From assembly GCA_036785705.1 (NCBI GenBank), contig JAWUZG010000056.1:1799001-1863000 (forward strand): a stretch of 64,000 bases of DNA, in the 5' to 3' direction. A program made the translations under genes and the position numbers. Of the stretch, positions 1 to 13,500 are shown one piece after another (the stretch's first letter is position 1; every line of letters begins with the position of its first letter). Below the pieces are notes generated by a model. The model was given only the letters and a program-made list of their open reading frames with translations. It was not told the DNA's origin and searched no databases. The stretch comes from Acanthornis magna. Taxonomy: Eukaryota; Chordata; Aves; Passeriformes; Acanthizidae.

Positions 1-2087
1 GGGCTGAAGTTAATTGTAGGTATAACTTAGATTGACTGCGGGTGGATTGCCTCATTAGCTGTGTTGTGGTAGCAAAGAGAACCACTTAAGTACTGCATCC
101 TGTGTTAGTGGAAGCTCTTTGAATACTTGGTGGTTTTCTGCTGGAGCACACTAAAACATTTCTTTACATGGCCTGTGTGCAAGGGTATCCTAAGGAAGTG
201 TAAGCTCTCAAGTTTACACGAAGTGAAGACTTGCCACTGGCTAAAGCTCCAGAGGAAATACTTTTGTGCTAGGAATAGGAGGGGAGACGTTTACTCCTGG
301 CAAAAAGTGACTGTAGTCTATAGATTTAAAATCCTGCTGCTGTGGTGGTCATTTCCACACTGCCAGAGGTGGCTGTGGGGATTAGCATTTTCCAGTCTCC
401 AGTTCTTTGACACTTCTAAACTGTTCTTTTCCCTAGGGCTTTTTTTTTATGAAGGAAATGGTTTTCTCTGGTTTCCTGTGAGCAAGCAAGAGACTATATG
501 AAACTGATTTGCATTTCAGATTAGAAGCATCTTGGTTACATATCTTTCTTACCAACTGAATCTGCAGTGTCCTCATGTATTACTGGTTTGTTTCACCACT
601 TGATTTATGAATGTTAATTTAAGTGTCTTGTATCCTACCATGTCAATGATGTACTTGGAGGAGCTGGAGCGGCAGCTCCAGGATTAACTGAGGTTTTCCA
701 CTTAATCTCCTTGCATGGTGCTTTGGAGCCATTTGCTGTAGGATGCTATGGATGTTAAAGTTCATAGAGGTACAAAAAGCCAAATGATAAAATAAAAATC
801 TGTCTCTCTCATTATAAACTGAGATTGCAAATTGCAGAGCCAGAGAGAGCACCCTGGGGAAGCATCAGTTCTTGTTTGCTGTGCTGTTTGTGCTTTGTCT
901 TGTCATTAGCTGTTGTCAGGGCCAAACGATAATGGCCAATGAATCTTCAATTTGACTACACCAAAAGTGTTCTCATGTGAAAAATGAAGACAGTTCTGTG
1001 CCATTGCTGTGCTTTATGCAGCACTTACTGTATTTCCTTTGTAAGGAAATGTGTGTTGTTTATTGCTTTTCATTCTTTTGCAGCTGTGCCTTTCACAGGT
1101 AGCCTCTTAAGTTGTGTAAGATAAACAGAACAGGAAACTATTTAAAATTATCTTGAAAGTGTAAACATAGTCATTTTTCCATAGATAGTGCCACGAAACA
1201 CTTGGGAGAAGGTAGGAGAAAGGCTAGAAGATAAGCACTCCATGTGCTTAGAAGCCAAAGGAGCTAGAGGAGTATCCTCTCACCAGTGTTAACTTTTTGT
1301 TCCTGAACAATCCACGGTACCAGGTCAGGTGCTTGCCCTGCGCTGGCAGCTGAGGATGTGTGTTGGAATAACAGCAACTTTTCCATGGGAGCACCCACAG
1401 TGTCGGATACCTTTACTTGCCTCTTCTTGGTGGTTGTATATTGTCACTTGGTATACTGTGATTCAAGATGTGTTTGAATTCTTCCTCACTTACTGCTCAT
1501 TCACATTAATGTTTGATCTACAAGCCTACAGTCATTCATGTTAGATTTTTTGGTTTTTGTTTTAAATATGGTTTTTCTGTAGAAGATAGCTTGTGAGATT
1601 GTCAGAAGATACAATATGTAAATTTAGTCATTAAAGTAAGAGGCATTGAAATGCATTATTTATTTGTTGGTTTCCGCTGGTAAGAAAGCGAGCTAAAAGT
1701 AAATGGGAGTCTTCCTGAATGTCTATGGGATTTTTTTCCCATAATATAGAATAGTAGTTGTATGTTCAAACAGTGTTTTGTGTGTAAAATGTAAGATAGT
1801 GCTGATGATGAATTTTCTACTGTTTGAGTGTAAAACTGAAGAAAAAGAATGCATGAGACTACTTCCAATGGAAAATTCTGGCATGAGAATCAGGGATTGC
1901 ATGTGAACACAAGATGCACTTGGTCCGTTCGTGGTTATTTCTTTTAAAGCATACTGATTTTGAGTGGCAATACCTTGGTGATCTGCTAATTATCCAGGTT
2001 GGGGTTATCATTGCACTTGGAATTACTGTGTTCATGTACCAAGGGCATGCAGAGATCTCATCAGCGCTCTGATTCTGTGTCCTGTAG
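1..2087 (+). other. TBC1D2B: TBC1D2B intron 1 (3' part)
   Basis: This is intronic sequence upstream of the first visible exon. It ends in a pyrimidine-rich stretch and a CAG-type acceptor (TGTCCTGTAG at 2078-2087). The open frames in it look like chance: they are short, resemble no protein I know, and have no splice context. I see no recognisable repeat or RNA gene. Confidence 0.8.
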
Positions 2088-2241
2088 GCTGCAACTCGTC
2101 AGGACATGACCTACTGGCTGCAGGAGCTGCAGCAGAAGAGGTGGGAATATTGCAACAACCTCGACGCAGCAAAAAGGGACAGCCGGACTTCCCCTACACC
2201 AAGTGACTTTTCCAAAGGTCTTGTTGCCAAAGACAACCCTG
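2088..2241 (+). CDS. TBC1D2B: TBC1D2B exon 2 (end of PH domain)
   Basis: The exon encodes AATRQDMTYWLQELQQKRWE and the start of a Ser/Thr/Pro-rich linker ending GLVAKDNP. The acceptor AG is at 2086-2087 and the donor GTATGT starts at 2242. It leaves one base (G) to complete an Asp codon with the next exon. The MTYWLQELQQ helix is the C-terminal helix of the PH domain in the TBC1D2 family. Confidence 0.96.
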
Positions 2242-4513
2242 GTATGTTGAGAATTTGAATGGAAACAGAAGACATGGCTCTCTTCAGTGTCAGTTCATTA
2301 ATACAAGACCTTGCACTGGGGGAGGGAACAGTCTTAGAGAGCATTTTCCACAACTGTTTATAAAGTAACTCTATGTAAACTTTGCATATGCTACAATTAT
2401 TTAACACAGATATAATTTTATAGGTGTCTAATATCTTCTACAAAATCTGTTGATTTCTTGAAAAACAAGAATGAAGTAATTACTTCATTTTTAGGAATGA
2501 AGTAAAAGGGAATAGTCTTATGACTAGGTTCCATGAAGTACAGCCTAGATTAAGTAAGTTGTCTTTTGGTGATTGCAATGTCTTAGAAGGTTAGTGTGGT
2601 AAGTATCCTGAGATGTAAGCTCCAGTTTTTAATGGGAACAGGTATATTTTGTATTCTGAATGACCATACTTTGTTCCTGAAAATGTATGGTGTGGTAGAT
2701 CTGACTGTGATAAAAATGCCATGCCTTTCAAAACTGGAAGACAGTTTGCACTGCTATTACGTAAGTGAGATTTGGTCTCTGTAATACCTTTAGAAAAGGA
2801 AAATGTAATTTTAGACTACTGTCAGAGTTACAAAAATGTCTGTGCATTATACAGAGTTACTCTGCATTTTTTATTACATTATGTAGTGAATTATTTGATT
2901 CACTATTGTGAATAACTTTATTCCTGAGTCCTTAAAGGAATGGATTCCTTGCTGATTTCTGTTATCCACAAATAAGACTGAGTAAAATCCAGTTCTGTGC
3001 CAAGTTAGGCATTAGTAAGGCTCTCTTGGATTTCAGCAGTCTTGAGGTCAGACATGTTTCACCAACAGATGTCACCTTTGGTTGGTGTCGCTTTGCTCCC
3101 GCTGTAGACCCGGCTGTGCTGAGCTGTTGTTGTCACACCTTCTCCCTCCCCCGCTTCAGGTCGTGCTGCAGTGCTGTCCTCTAACCCAGCCTGCTGCTTT
3201 CCTGTGAGAGAATGCGCTGCTTGTGGCTGCTTGCTCAACACAGCTGGCCTCACATGTGTTTGCTGAGGGCTCAGCTGGGCCTTTCAGCCACTGCAGGCAG
3301 TCCCTGCTGAAAGCAGAGCCCAGCTCCTTCCCTGAGCTTGTGCAGGGCTGGCCCTGCCAAGTGCTGCTGCAGGGTCTGCAGCCAGCAGCAATCAGCCTTT
3401 CCTCCAGGTTCGTTTTTGGCCAGTGTAGTTCCCAGAAGTGGTTTACTGTAGAGACAGGTGAGCGCCAGGATTAGCCCAAGAGAATTGCTGGGAATGCCAG
3501 GTGGGATGGTTTGAGACCACCAGAGCAGCAGCCAGCCTGGGTAGCAGCTTGTCAAACCATATGCTCAGAGCACTGTATTGGTGGGCAAAAATCCGAGTGT
3601 TGGGAAAGGGAACGGGCTTTGGCTCTTTCTGCCTCCAGCCCCTTATTCTCTGCTGCACAGCCTCCCTTTTTTTCTTCTGTTTAACTGACCCTGTGCTGAG
3701 TAGGTTGAGTTCAAATGTTAGCCAGAAAGGAGGACCTTTTTTCATTTCTGCTGGATTAATGAGTGGAATATATTTATTGTGCAATCAGGTGACTTGCACA
3801 GCTGGTGGACAGGAGGGAACAAGGCACAGTGGCTAAATACAGGAAGGCAGAGTAAAGCAGCAGGCAGGCCTGCACTCTTGGCAGAAGAGTGTTGGATCAC
3901 ATCAACTCTTATATGTAACTTGGCCACAAAATCTGTTCGTTCTTGTTTGTGCTGCTTCCCCCAGAGCTTGGGTACACTGTGAAACGAGCCTGCTGTCACT
4001 GCAGCGTACTGTGCAGGTGCTGCTCCCTGACGCCTGTTTTGCATCACATCCAGTCATTTAATCACTGATCTGGTGTTTTCCTTTCTGTAAGTCACTGGAG
4101 GCTTTAAGGATAAGCAAGTTGAACCTCTTTGTGTGATCTTTTTTTTTTTTTTTTTAATGTAAATTATTATTGTTATTATATCCAGGACATAGAATGTCAA
4201 CATAAAATGCATGGGCTGAGTAAGCCCATCCCTTTCAGGGGCAGCCTGCAGTTAAACTGCATTATGTAGAATTTGGAGCTGCATCTGGAGTATCTCATTT
4301 TCTAGGACAAAGCCTAGTGATGACTCTTAGCATCAACTGAAATATTTAAGTAGGAAAATTTTGGGGAAAATGCAAATAGCCAGAATTGGTTGATGGTGTT
4401 TCTTTTTTTTAATCAAGTACTCCAAGAGTTTCCTCTTGAGTTAGGGGATTCTGTAAGGCTCGATTTCGTATTGGTGTCTAAGATACGTGTCTTGTGGCTA
4501 TTTTTCTCTCTCT

Positions 4514-4556
<43 letters not shown>

Positions 4557-7500
4557 AGTGAATGTGCATGCAGTGATGTGCTTTTTACTGGAGCATAGAA
4601 ATTGGTTTATTTTGCTAGTGCTTGAGTACAGATGCTATCACTAATGTTTTAAATGGGGAAGTAGTCTGCCTTCAGTCCAAACCCAGAATTGCATGCTGTA
4701 GCCTTGCCTGTTCTGTGCTCCCCCATCCTTTCCCCTCCCAGTTCAGAAATCTGGACTAACTGGAACATACATGAAGCTAAGGTACTGCTTTGTGGATGAG
4801 CCTTGAAAGATTTTTAAGAACATTCAATGTAGTGAAAAATACTGGGGGGTTATTTTTGTTTTTGATTTTTTGGTGGTGGTTTGGGAGTTTTTGGATTTGT
4901 TTTGGTTTTTTTTTTAATTACTATTTTGTAGTTAACACCTACTTATTATCTTTCCTCTTCATTAGACAGTAAATATGATTCCAAGTTTAGGTTTATCTAA
5001 GCTCTTTTAGCTGAACTGTGTTTAGTTCAAACAGCCATGGTCCAAAAGAACTCGGAATTCCCTTTGGCTGATAAGGCCCAAAGCATCTGTTCATAAAAAT
5101 CAAGGCAGTGTAACTTGTACCTCTGTTTAAAACATGACATGATACATTTCTGTCAGATACCATTTTCCAAGGGTTTGAGAGATTTGTAGTGTCAATGGTC
5201 TGTTATACTTCATACTCTTTATCACAGAATGTTCTTTCTACTTCTAATTTTTGATACTTGATAAAAGTAACCTTCTGCTGTGTAATTGGAAGGTACAGCT
5301 TGCTTAAAGATGGTCTTGCTGCTGGTGCAAAGCAACTGCCAGAGCAAGGGCTGAAAGACTCACCAGTGATAAAAGAGGGCATCGTAATTTCCCAGGGTTT
5401 TATTTAAGTCAGAGTCCATCCATTGTGTTACTTTTTAAAATAAATGCTGAATAAAGTCTGAGAGTGTTGTCAAAAAACCTTTAATCTATTTCAGTACTTT
5501 GTGAATTGTATTGAAAAGAATCTGAAAATTGCATTTGGGCTTGTTTTAACTTGCCTTTTCAGAGGGTTTGTAGAAGGCTGTAAACCACTTTATGCTCCTC
5601 TGTAATGGTTCTGCTCTCCTTAGTGTATTCTATAGTCTGGATTTTTTCTCCCTCTGCCTGCTGGAGGGAGAAAGAATCTATCCAGGCTAATGGAGACACT
5701 GGCAGCACAGACACTGCAGGTGCTGTGTTTGACTGTGGTGTGTTGGAGACCTCGGTGGGATCAGCTTAGATCCTCTGGACATTGTCAGCTGTGGCTCAGG
5801 GCTGCTGCTGGTTCTTGGCTGTTTCCTGCAGAGCCATTCAGAGCTTGTGGCGATTTGCTGGGCTGTGCAGGGCTGTGCTGCAGCTCTGCACGGCCTGGCC
5901 ATGGGCCCCACACTTCAAGTGCACAGGAGGGTTGGGGCGATGGATCAAGGAGTAGCTGCATTCAGCTTCACCAGAGCTGTTCAATCCTCCCTGATGCAGT
6001 GTGTCTGATGTGTCTGCAGAGCCTGGGCCAGTGTTGGTGGCTCTGGCAACGCCCAGCCTGGGTTGGCACAGAGCTGCCTCAGGTCTCTGCAGCTCATTGA
6101 CTTGCAGCAGCATTGTCGCTTTTGGGATGAATAACTTAGAGGATGAAGCACACCCTGAAAGCCGTGACAGTGTTTTTGAGACACTGGTCTGGACTGAGTT
6201 CTGATAAACCTGAGCTTGTTTTACAGGGGGGTTTTGTAGGTTAATGTAATGAATCCACCCTAATTTTTATGGCTTCATAGCTGCTTAAGGTAGATGAATC
6301 AATATTAGCTAATTTGTGAATCACTCATGAAATGATGCTTCTTGAGCATCACACAAGTCCCGTCTGTTATCAAAAGTATGTGGCTGCAGTGAGATCTCAC
6401 TGAGAAGTTTGCTATTTTTAAGGTTCATTTGAACAGAATGTTTTATAAAGTTATGTTGCAATTTAAAATAAAACCTAAACTAGCAGACTTAGCATTATAT
6501 AACTTTACATAGCCACTATTCTTTTACTTATTGAAGGTTTTGCTTATTTTTATTTTTCTCTTTTTCTCTCTCTCTTTTTTTTTTTCTTTTAATATAGATG
6601 TGAGTACCCTAAGTCAAAATGCTTCAGCAGAGAGAGCTAGAAATATTCTAGCTGTGGAGACTTCTCCTACAGACCTGGTTGGGGAACAAGCAGCTTCCCA
6701 GCCTGCGCCAGTCCAAGCAAGTGCCATCAATTTCTCACTTAAACAATGGAGTACTGAGATCAAGTAAGTTGGGAACCCGGGAGAAAGAGTTACCATGAGA
6801 TTGGAATTTGCTGGCCAAGACTATTTCCTACACTGATGTATGGTTGTTGGAGCTTTCTAGAAGGACTGGAGGTGATGGGGTGGATCAGTACATTGGACTG
6901 TATCTCTTCAAGGAAACTCTCTTTTTTCTATTTACTGTTTGAAGGGTGTAAGGGAATATCATTGTGTAGCATCACTGATACCTGAGAGATTTGAGTCTTG
7001 TACAGCACTTGTAGTGATGGCTTTGCTCTCTGAACCCCAGCAGGGAGTTGTATTCTCAGCCACTGCTGCTTTTTCATGGAGCTGCCAATTGATGGCATTG
7101 TAGTAGTCATAGTATTCAGTGCGTAGGAACTTTTTTAGTGATGAAAATCAAACCAATATAAATCCTTATCTTTTGTTTTCTTCTTAAAAGAAATGAAAGC
7201 ACATAGCACAGATTTGAAGTCGGTGTAGTTTGAATTCCCGAGCAAAAACGTGCCAGACCCCTTCTGAGCATCAAACCCCCCCACTCACAATTAATTTACT
7301 CTTTAGCATTAATTGCTTTAAGGAAAGCAGTTCCATTGGTTTTCAGCTCTCCTGGTGAGTTTCTTTCTAACTGATTTTGTGCTTTGCTTTGCCCACATAG
7401 ATGGATTTTCCACTTCTACTTAAAGCACATTGCAGTGCTAGTACAGAGCAGTTCACAAAGCAGAGCTGTGGTTAACCAGACCACTTCCTTCTTGAGCTGG

Positions 7501-10500
7501 GAGGAAAATGTTCATTTTCATCAGCAGTGCTGAGTTAAACAGATCCCTTTTAAAGCTTTCTTGTTTAGCACAGAGGTCTGAGAGGTTACCAAGTGGTGTT
7601 GGTTTTACTCTTTTTCTGGCTGTGTTCTTTTTTTTGTTTGTTTTTTTCCTAGTGTTGTGGTTGATTGTTTTCCTCCACTCTCCAGCAGCTCTGCGCCATT
7701 TGGGGCAGGGGGATGATCTGACAGCCTTTGGAATATGTGTGCCCTATCCAATGTCTTACCCTAATTGTGACTATGCCCCAACGTGAGAGGATGGATCAAA
7801 GTGTTTCTAAAACTGCAGAGAGTTTTCTCTCTTGCTGCAAGCACGTTTTTGTCTTACATTTATTAATTTGTTTTAAGGTGTATAGATGTTTTAGTCAAAG
7901 CCTTGTCCTTCCTCCTGTGCACATTTATGGTGTGTCTGACAGAGAAACTACTGCTCTAATATGTATTTGCATCCTAGGTAGCACTTGTGATCTAATAATG
8001 GGGGAAAAAAGGAAATATGTCTTGGTGTCAAGCAGTGTATATATTTACAGTAATTAAAGTTGAAATATGCCTTTCTACTTCTTAAAATACATTTTCACAT
8101 ACTATTTGATATATACAGACATTTAGGCTTGAATGTGTTCATTTTCATGCTCTCAGCTATTATGCAGGATATAGATTTGGAAACATACTGAATTATAGTA
8201 ACCTCCAGTTATATAACCATAAAATAAGACTTAAACCCCAAACATTTAAAAATAGAGAATCATTAGATCATGTGGTTGGCTCTTGCATAGCTTGTCTGAT
8301 TGTACTTAGGAAAATAAATACTGTTTTCAAATTTATCTCATCTTTTCCTCTTATTTTAATTTAATAGCAAGCAATGAAGGAGTGCTGCTTGAGTGCCCTG
8401 AAAAAACCTGTGCAAAAGCTTTACAAAATTCAGCATCAGCTATGAATTTTCATGGGCCTAACAACAGTTTTTTAAAGAAGCTTTTCTGGAAGTCACTTGA
8501 CTTCTTTGTGGTTTTTTCAAGCTTTAGCAGGTGGTGTTCAGACAGGCTTTAACTGCTGAGGTTCCCTGAGTGCAGAGCAGGCAGTTGTGGAGCTGCATGG
8601 TAAGAGCTCAGCTGCTATTTGGAGAAGAGATGTAGAGATGCCAGGGGACACCTACTGATATTGGGTACCCTGGGAATTATATCCATCATTGCTCAATTTG
8701 ATTTACTTAAATACCCTGCAAGGTCTGAACAGAGAAATGAGGCTTCTTTCCCCAAGCAGGAATTGTGATTCTTTCTGGAAGAAAATTAAATCTGTAGTGT
8801 AAATGAGTCTTTGCCAAGTTTGTGAATTGATTGCTGAAATAGTTTTATTAATAACCATTAGGATTATTTTTAAATTGTAAATATTTATCAGTTCATCAGA
8901 TTAGAAAAATTGTGCACTGCATAATGATTAGCATAGAGTTCATGTTGATCAGATGTTAAATCTCTTGTGAAGCTGAAAGACTGACTTGGATCATCAAATG
9001 AAAGTGTAATATGGTTTATTTTCTGCTTGAGATTTGAAGAGAGAATGTGGATGATTGCGTGAAAGCATCTTTGTGAGCTTGCACAGACTGTGTAGGAAAT
9101 GCTGAGATACTAAATATATTTTCAGTTTTATACCTGGAATATTAAGCTAGTTCATATGGGTTGATTTAGAATCTGGTTGTGTAGTTGAACAAAGGCTTTA
9201 CAGGACTGAGCTATGTTAATACTCATGGACATAAGAGTAGACATTTCTGATTTCATGATGGTTGTGGGGGAAGCTGGATAAGGTAATTTCATCTTGCTGG
9301 AAAATGTATTGTTCTTCTATAGAATTATCTGGCTGGAGTTCAGAGGATGCCCTGAAATGTTCTTGCCGATAATTGGCCATGATCCACCTTAGAAAAGAAA
9401 AACTGCTAAAGGACTCTTGTCATCAGCATTTCAGCTGCAGCAGGTCTCTTGGACGATCCCAAGTTTTCCATTAATCCCAGATATGGAACTATAACACATA
9501 TTTTGACTGCATGCTGTTCAGTTTAATGCTTGGCAGTTATCCTAAAATTCTAAGCTACAATAACTTACCTATAAAGACATGCTGCTTTTAAATCCTAACT
9601 TTATTTTGTACTCGCCTGCTGCAAAAAAAAAAGGTTAAAATAGGGGGATACAAAAGACCATGACCTTTAAGCAAAACAGTTCTTCTGTTCTTGGAATTTA
9701 GCACTGTTGATAGCAAGAGCTGATAGCATTTGGTAGGGTATGCTTTATTTTCTTTGAGCTTTTATTTGGTATTGGTTTTGTCTGTGTTTTTAGCTTATTT
9801 TTGGTTTGCACTGTTTGAGCTGTGAAAAGCACCTTACAAAAAGAATGCAAAATGAAGAAATCTTTGTCCTTTTTTCCTGCTGTCTTGTTCACAGAAATTC
9901 CATGTCCTCCTTAAGAAAAGGAAATAACGAAAATCGCAAGAGCGTATTTTATACCACTGAGGAGTGGGAACTTCTGGATCCAACCCCAAAAGACTTGGAG
10001 GACTCAATGGCTCTGGAGGAAAAGAGGAAACACCTGGCAGAAGGAAGTAAAGGTAGAAGTGGAGGAAGGAAGGGGAGCATATGCCTTACCTTGTTTAGTA
10101 CAGTGTACTGTGTTGTGTCTGTCTCTAGGAAATAAGTGGAAGCTTATCTTTTCTTCACAAACCACATCCAGAGTCCTGTAAATTACTTAAAAAAGATTAA
10201 TTCCTTATGATGTGTTTGGGGTCCCCTGCCATTCAAATACAAGGGAAAAAAGACAAAGCCTTGTTATTGACTTTCTGGTTTCCTGAGCACGTTACTAGTT
10301 CTAGTTTTGTCACTTGAGTTGCAAAGTAACAAGGCGAAGGGAAGTGCTGAGGTTTGTAATTACTCACTCGAGGGTCAGCCACTGCAGCAGAATTGCCTTT
10401 AGACTCTGTGTATGTACCTGCCATATTGGCTTGCTTCTGAAATGAGGAAAAAGCAGGGGTGCACATGAAGCAGTGGCTCATCTCTGTATTGTAACTGGTT

Positions 10501-13500
10501 CTCAAATTTGACCAGTGTCTGGAGTAACTTTGTCAAGATGTTTTTGCATCTCTTCAGGTGATATCCAAGTAATTTAATCTGCTAGAAAACATCCTGTGTA
10601 TGGAGGTGAAACTTTACACTGAATGCCTCTTGCAGGAGCAGTAAGCTGTGATATCAGAGATGGTTTTGCTCTGATTATTTGGAGCAAAGTTTACTTTGCT
10701 GTAGTTAGGGATACCTTTTATTTTCTGAAATGAATTGTAAAATTCTCTTCATGTCCTATATGAAAAGTGTTAATTTATGAGCCAAGTCTTTTATCTGGGA
10801 GGGGAGAAGACTTTGAGCTTTTTTTTCCCACCAAAGGAAACAACTTGGAAAATGAGGCATATTTAACTCTATTGTATTGGGTGGTTTGAAAGCTGCTCAA
10901 AGTCTAATGTTAATGAGTATATTTTTCTAAGGAAATTTGAATGCTTTGAAATGCCTTTTTACTAAGTGAACCGAACTAGAAGAAATTGTTTTATGCAGGA
11001 CTGACTAGTTCAGCTTTTCCATTTGATTTTGGCCGCATTCCACACAAAGCAAGGCGCCCGTTGAAAGATATGATTGGATCAAGCAAAAACCGGAACAGCA
11101 GCGACTCTTCTCCGACAGAGTGGTGTTCTGGGAATGGGAACAGACTAGTCTCTGAACTGCAGCTCAAGTATCAAAGCCAGCAGGAAGAGCTGGAGAAGCT
11201 AAAGAAAGATCTCTTGAGCCAAAAGGTAATGAAGCCTTCAGGCAAAGTGCACAAAAGCAAATGGGTCTGGCAGGTGATTGTGAGTTTAACCTTTCTGGCC
11301 ATCTCACTGCCTTAAGACTTGGTTGGTTGTTGTAAAATGGTGGTTCTAAACAAACCTCTGTGTACAAAAAGTCTTGAAACGAGAAGGACCATATTTTACA
11401 TCTGTTGAAGATTATATTTCTGAATAAAACTTCCATTTGCACAGTGTTCATTAAATTGGTTTATTTGTCTTCCTTATTCTCTGAAGCTAACTTGTTCAGT
11501 GTCTGCCAGGATCCTGGCTAATAGTCACAGCTTCTTTTTCCATTGGTACATACAATATCTGAGGAACTTCTCCTTTCAGATTCTCTTTGTTTGTCTTTTG
11601 ATTCTTTCAGTGCTAGTGCAGGGGAATAGACCTGGCTTCGTTCTCACCAGGAGTGGTTTTGTAAAAGATAGGCCTAACCATAATATGTGTATCTAGTACT
11701 GCACTCACCTAGTGTTCATGCTTGCATGCTCTCATAACTCCAATTTATTATTTATCCTTGGTTTTAGCTAAAAAAATTTCTACTAATTTTAAGAAGAAAA
11801 CTATTTTAGATCTTATATGGAGCTGCTGCTTCTGCTATTTATATTTTCCTTTGTGTGAGGTGATCAAAGGGAAACCAAAGAAGGAATGTCTGAGCCCCAT
11901 ATTTATACTCATTTTAGGTGTTATCTTCCCTAGTAGTGCATTTGAGCTTGAGCCAGCTGGTGTGAGAAATCTCCTTGGTCTAGTACAACACTGTATTCAC
12001 AGCTGCTTCTGTTTTAATGAGAAGAAAAAGCATAATGGTGTCTTAGGTAGTCATTTCTGTGGCAGGATTTTCTAAACAGCCCTTCAAAGACTTCCTTTTT
12101 GGCAAAGCCACATTAATTTTTTTCTTCCTTTTATTTTCTCTACATCTGTTAGAGGAGAGAGCTCTTAGTTCCCTTAGCTTTTTCTATTCTGTAATGTTTT
12201 CCTGTTAACTTTTTGGGCTTAAGCCTCTTCCTGTTCATCTTACAACAGGGCTGCTTGCAAGCAAGGTTTTTTTCAGCTTCCTGAAAAACTGCTGGGCCTG
12301 AGCTGTCCACTACTTTTCCTTAACCTGTTGTAGCCTTTCTAGGCTCAGTGAAAGACACTGAAGCCATCTGTGCAGGCCAGTCATTGTAAGGTGTTGGCCT
12401 GCTAGAACACCAGCACGAGGTCTCAACCCATTCCAAAACTTTCTTTTGCTTGGTGTTAGATTTCTAAGCTATGAAATTTGTAAACTTAAAATTTCACTGG
12501 GTTTTTTTGCTGTTGTTTTTAATTCCCAGGAACTTGTTCGACTTCTGCAGCAAACGGTCCGTTCTTCCCAATATGATAAATACTTTGCAAGCCGCCTTTG
12601 TGAGGGGGTTCCCAAAGATACATTAGAGCTGTTGCACCAAAAAGATGACCAGATTTTGGGCCTCAACAACCAGCTGGAGAAGTTAAGTCTGGAAAAAGAT
12701 AGTCTCCAGCAGGAAGTCAAGAATCTGAAATGTAAAGTTGGAGAGCTCAATGAACGGCTGGGAATGTTGATGGAAACTATTCAAGCTAAAGATGAAGTGA
12801 TCATGAAACTCTCTCGTCAGCTCAGTGAGTGTGAGGACAGCACATCCTCTCAAAGTGGAGCAATAAATTCCCCCACTGCCACCTGTGCTAATAAGGAACT
12901 GCAGGAACTGGACAGACTAAAAGTAAGAGCATTGTCTCTGTCTTGATACACAGGGGAATCTCTTCTCCCTGTAGAAGTACTCTTTAGTCTGCTGTACTGT
13001 TTGCGATCACCACAGCAGTTCTCCAGGACACTCATCAGGAGGGGCTTTCTCTGCCTGGAACCTCCACTTTGAGCTGTTATGTGACAATCTAAGCAGAACT
13101 TCCTTCCTTTGGGCCATCCATATTGCAGGGTCCTGTACTTTCAGTAAATTAATCATTGGTGTGGAGGAGGTGGGGTGTGAGAAATAATCAAAGGAGCAGG
13201 AAGGAGGAAGGGTAATAGGAAAATATAAGCAGGGAGAAAACAAACCGACAGTGTGCTCTTTTTTCTTTTTTAAAATTTTAAATACCAAAAGAGGCAACAA
13301 AGAGCATGTGGAAAAGCAAAGGGAAGCTCTGAGGAGACAAAAAAGGAGGGAGAAGTACAAGAACCTGTTTTACTAATGCTGCTACAGCTCTTACTAATGC
13401 TTTATTTTTATTCTATAACATACCTCTGTGAATGTGTCACAAGTTTTTAATGGAGTCGCTGAAGTTATTCAGTTTGCTGTAAACAGGCTTGCTTGCCTTT

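Noticed and set aside
4556..5060. Processed pseudogene attached to the poly(T) run
   Set aside because: An antisense retrocopy would have its body to the right of the T run; no coding similarity is visible there.
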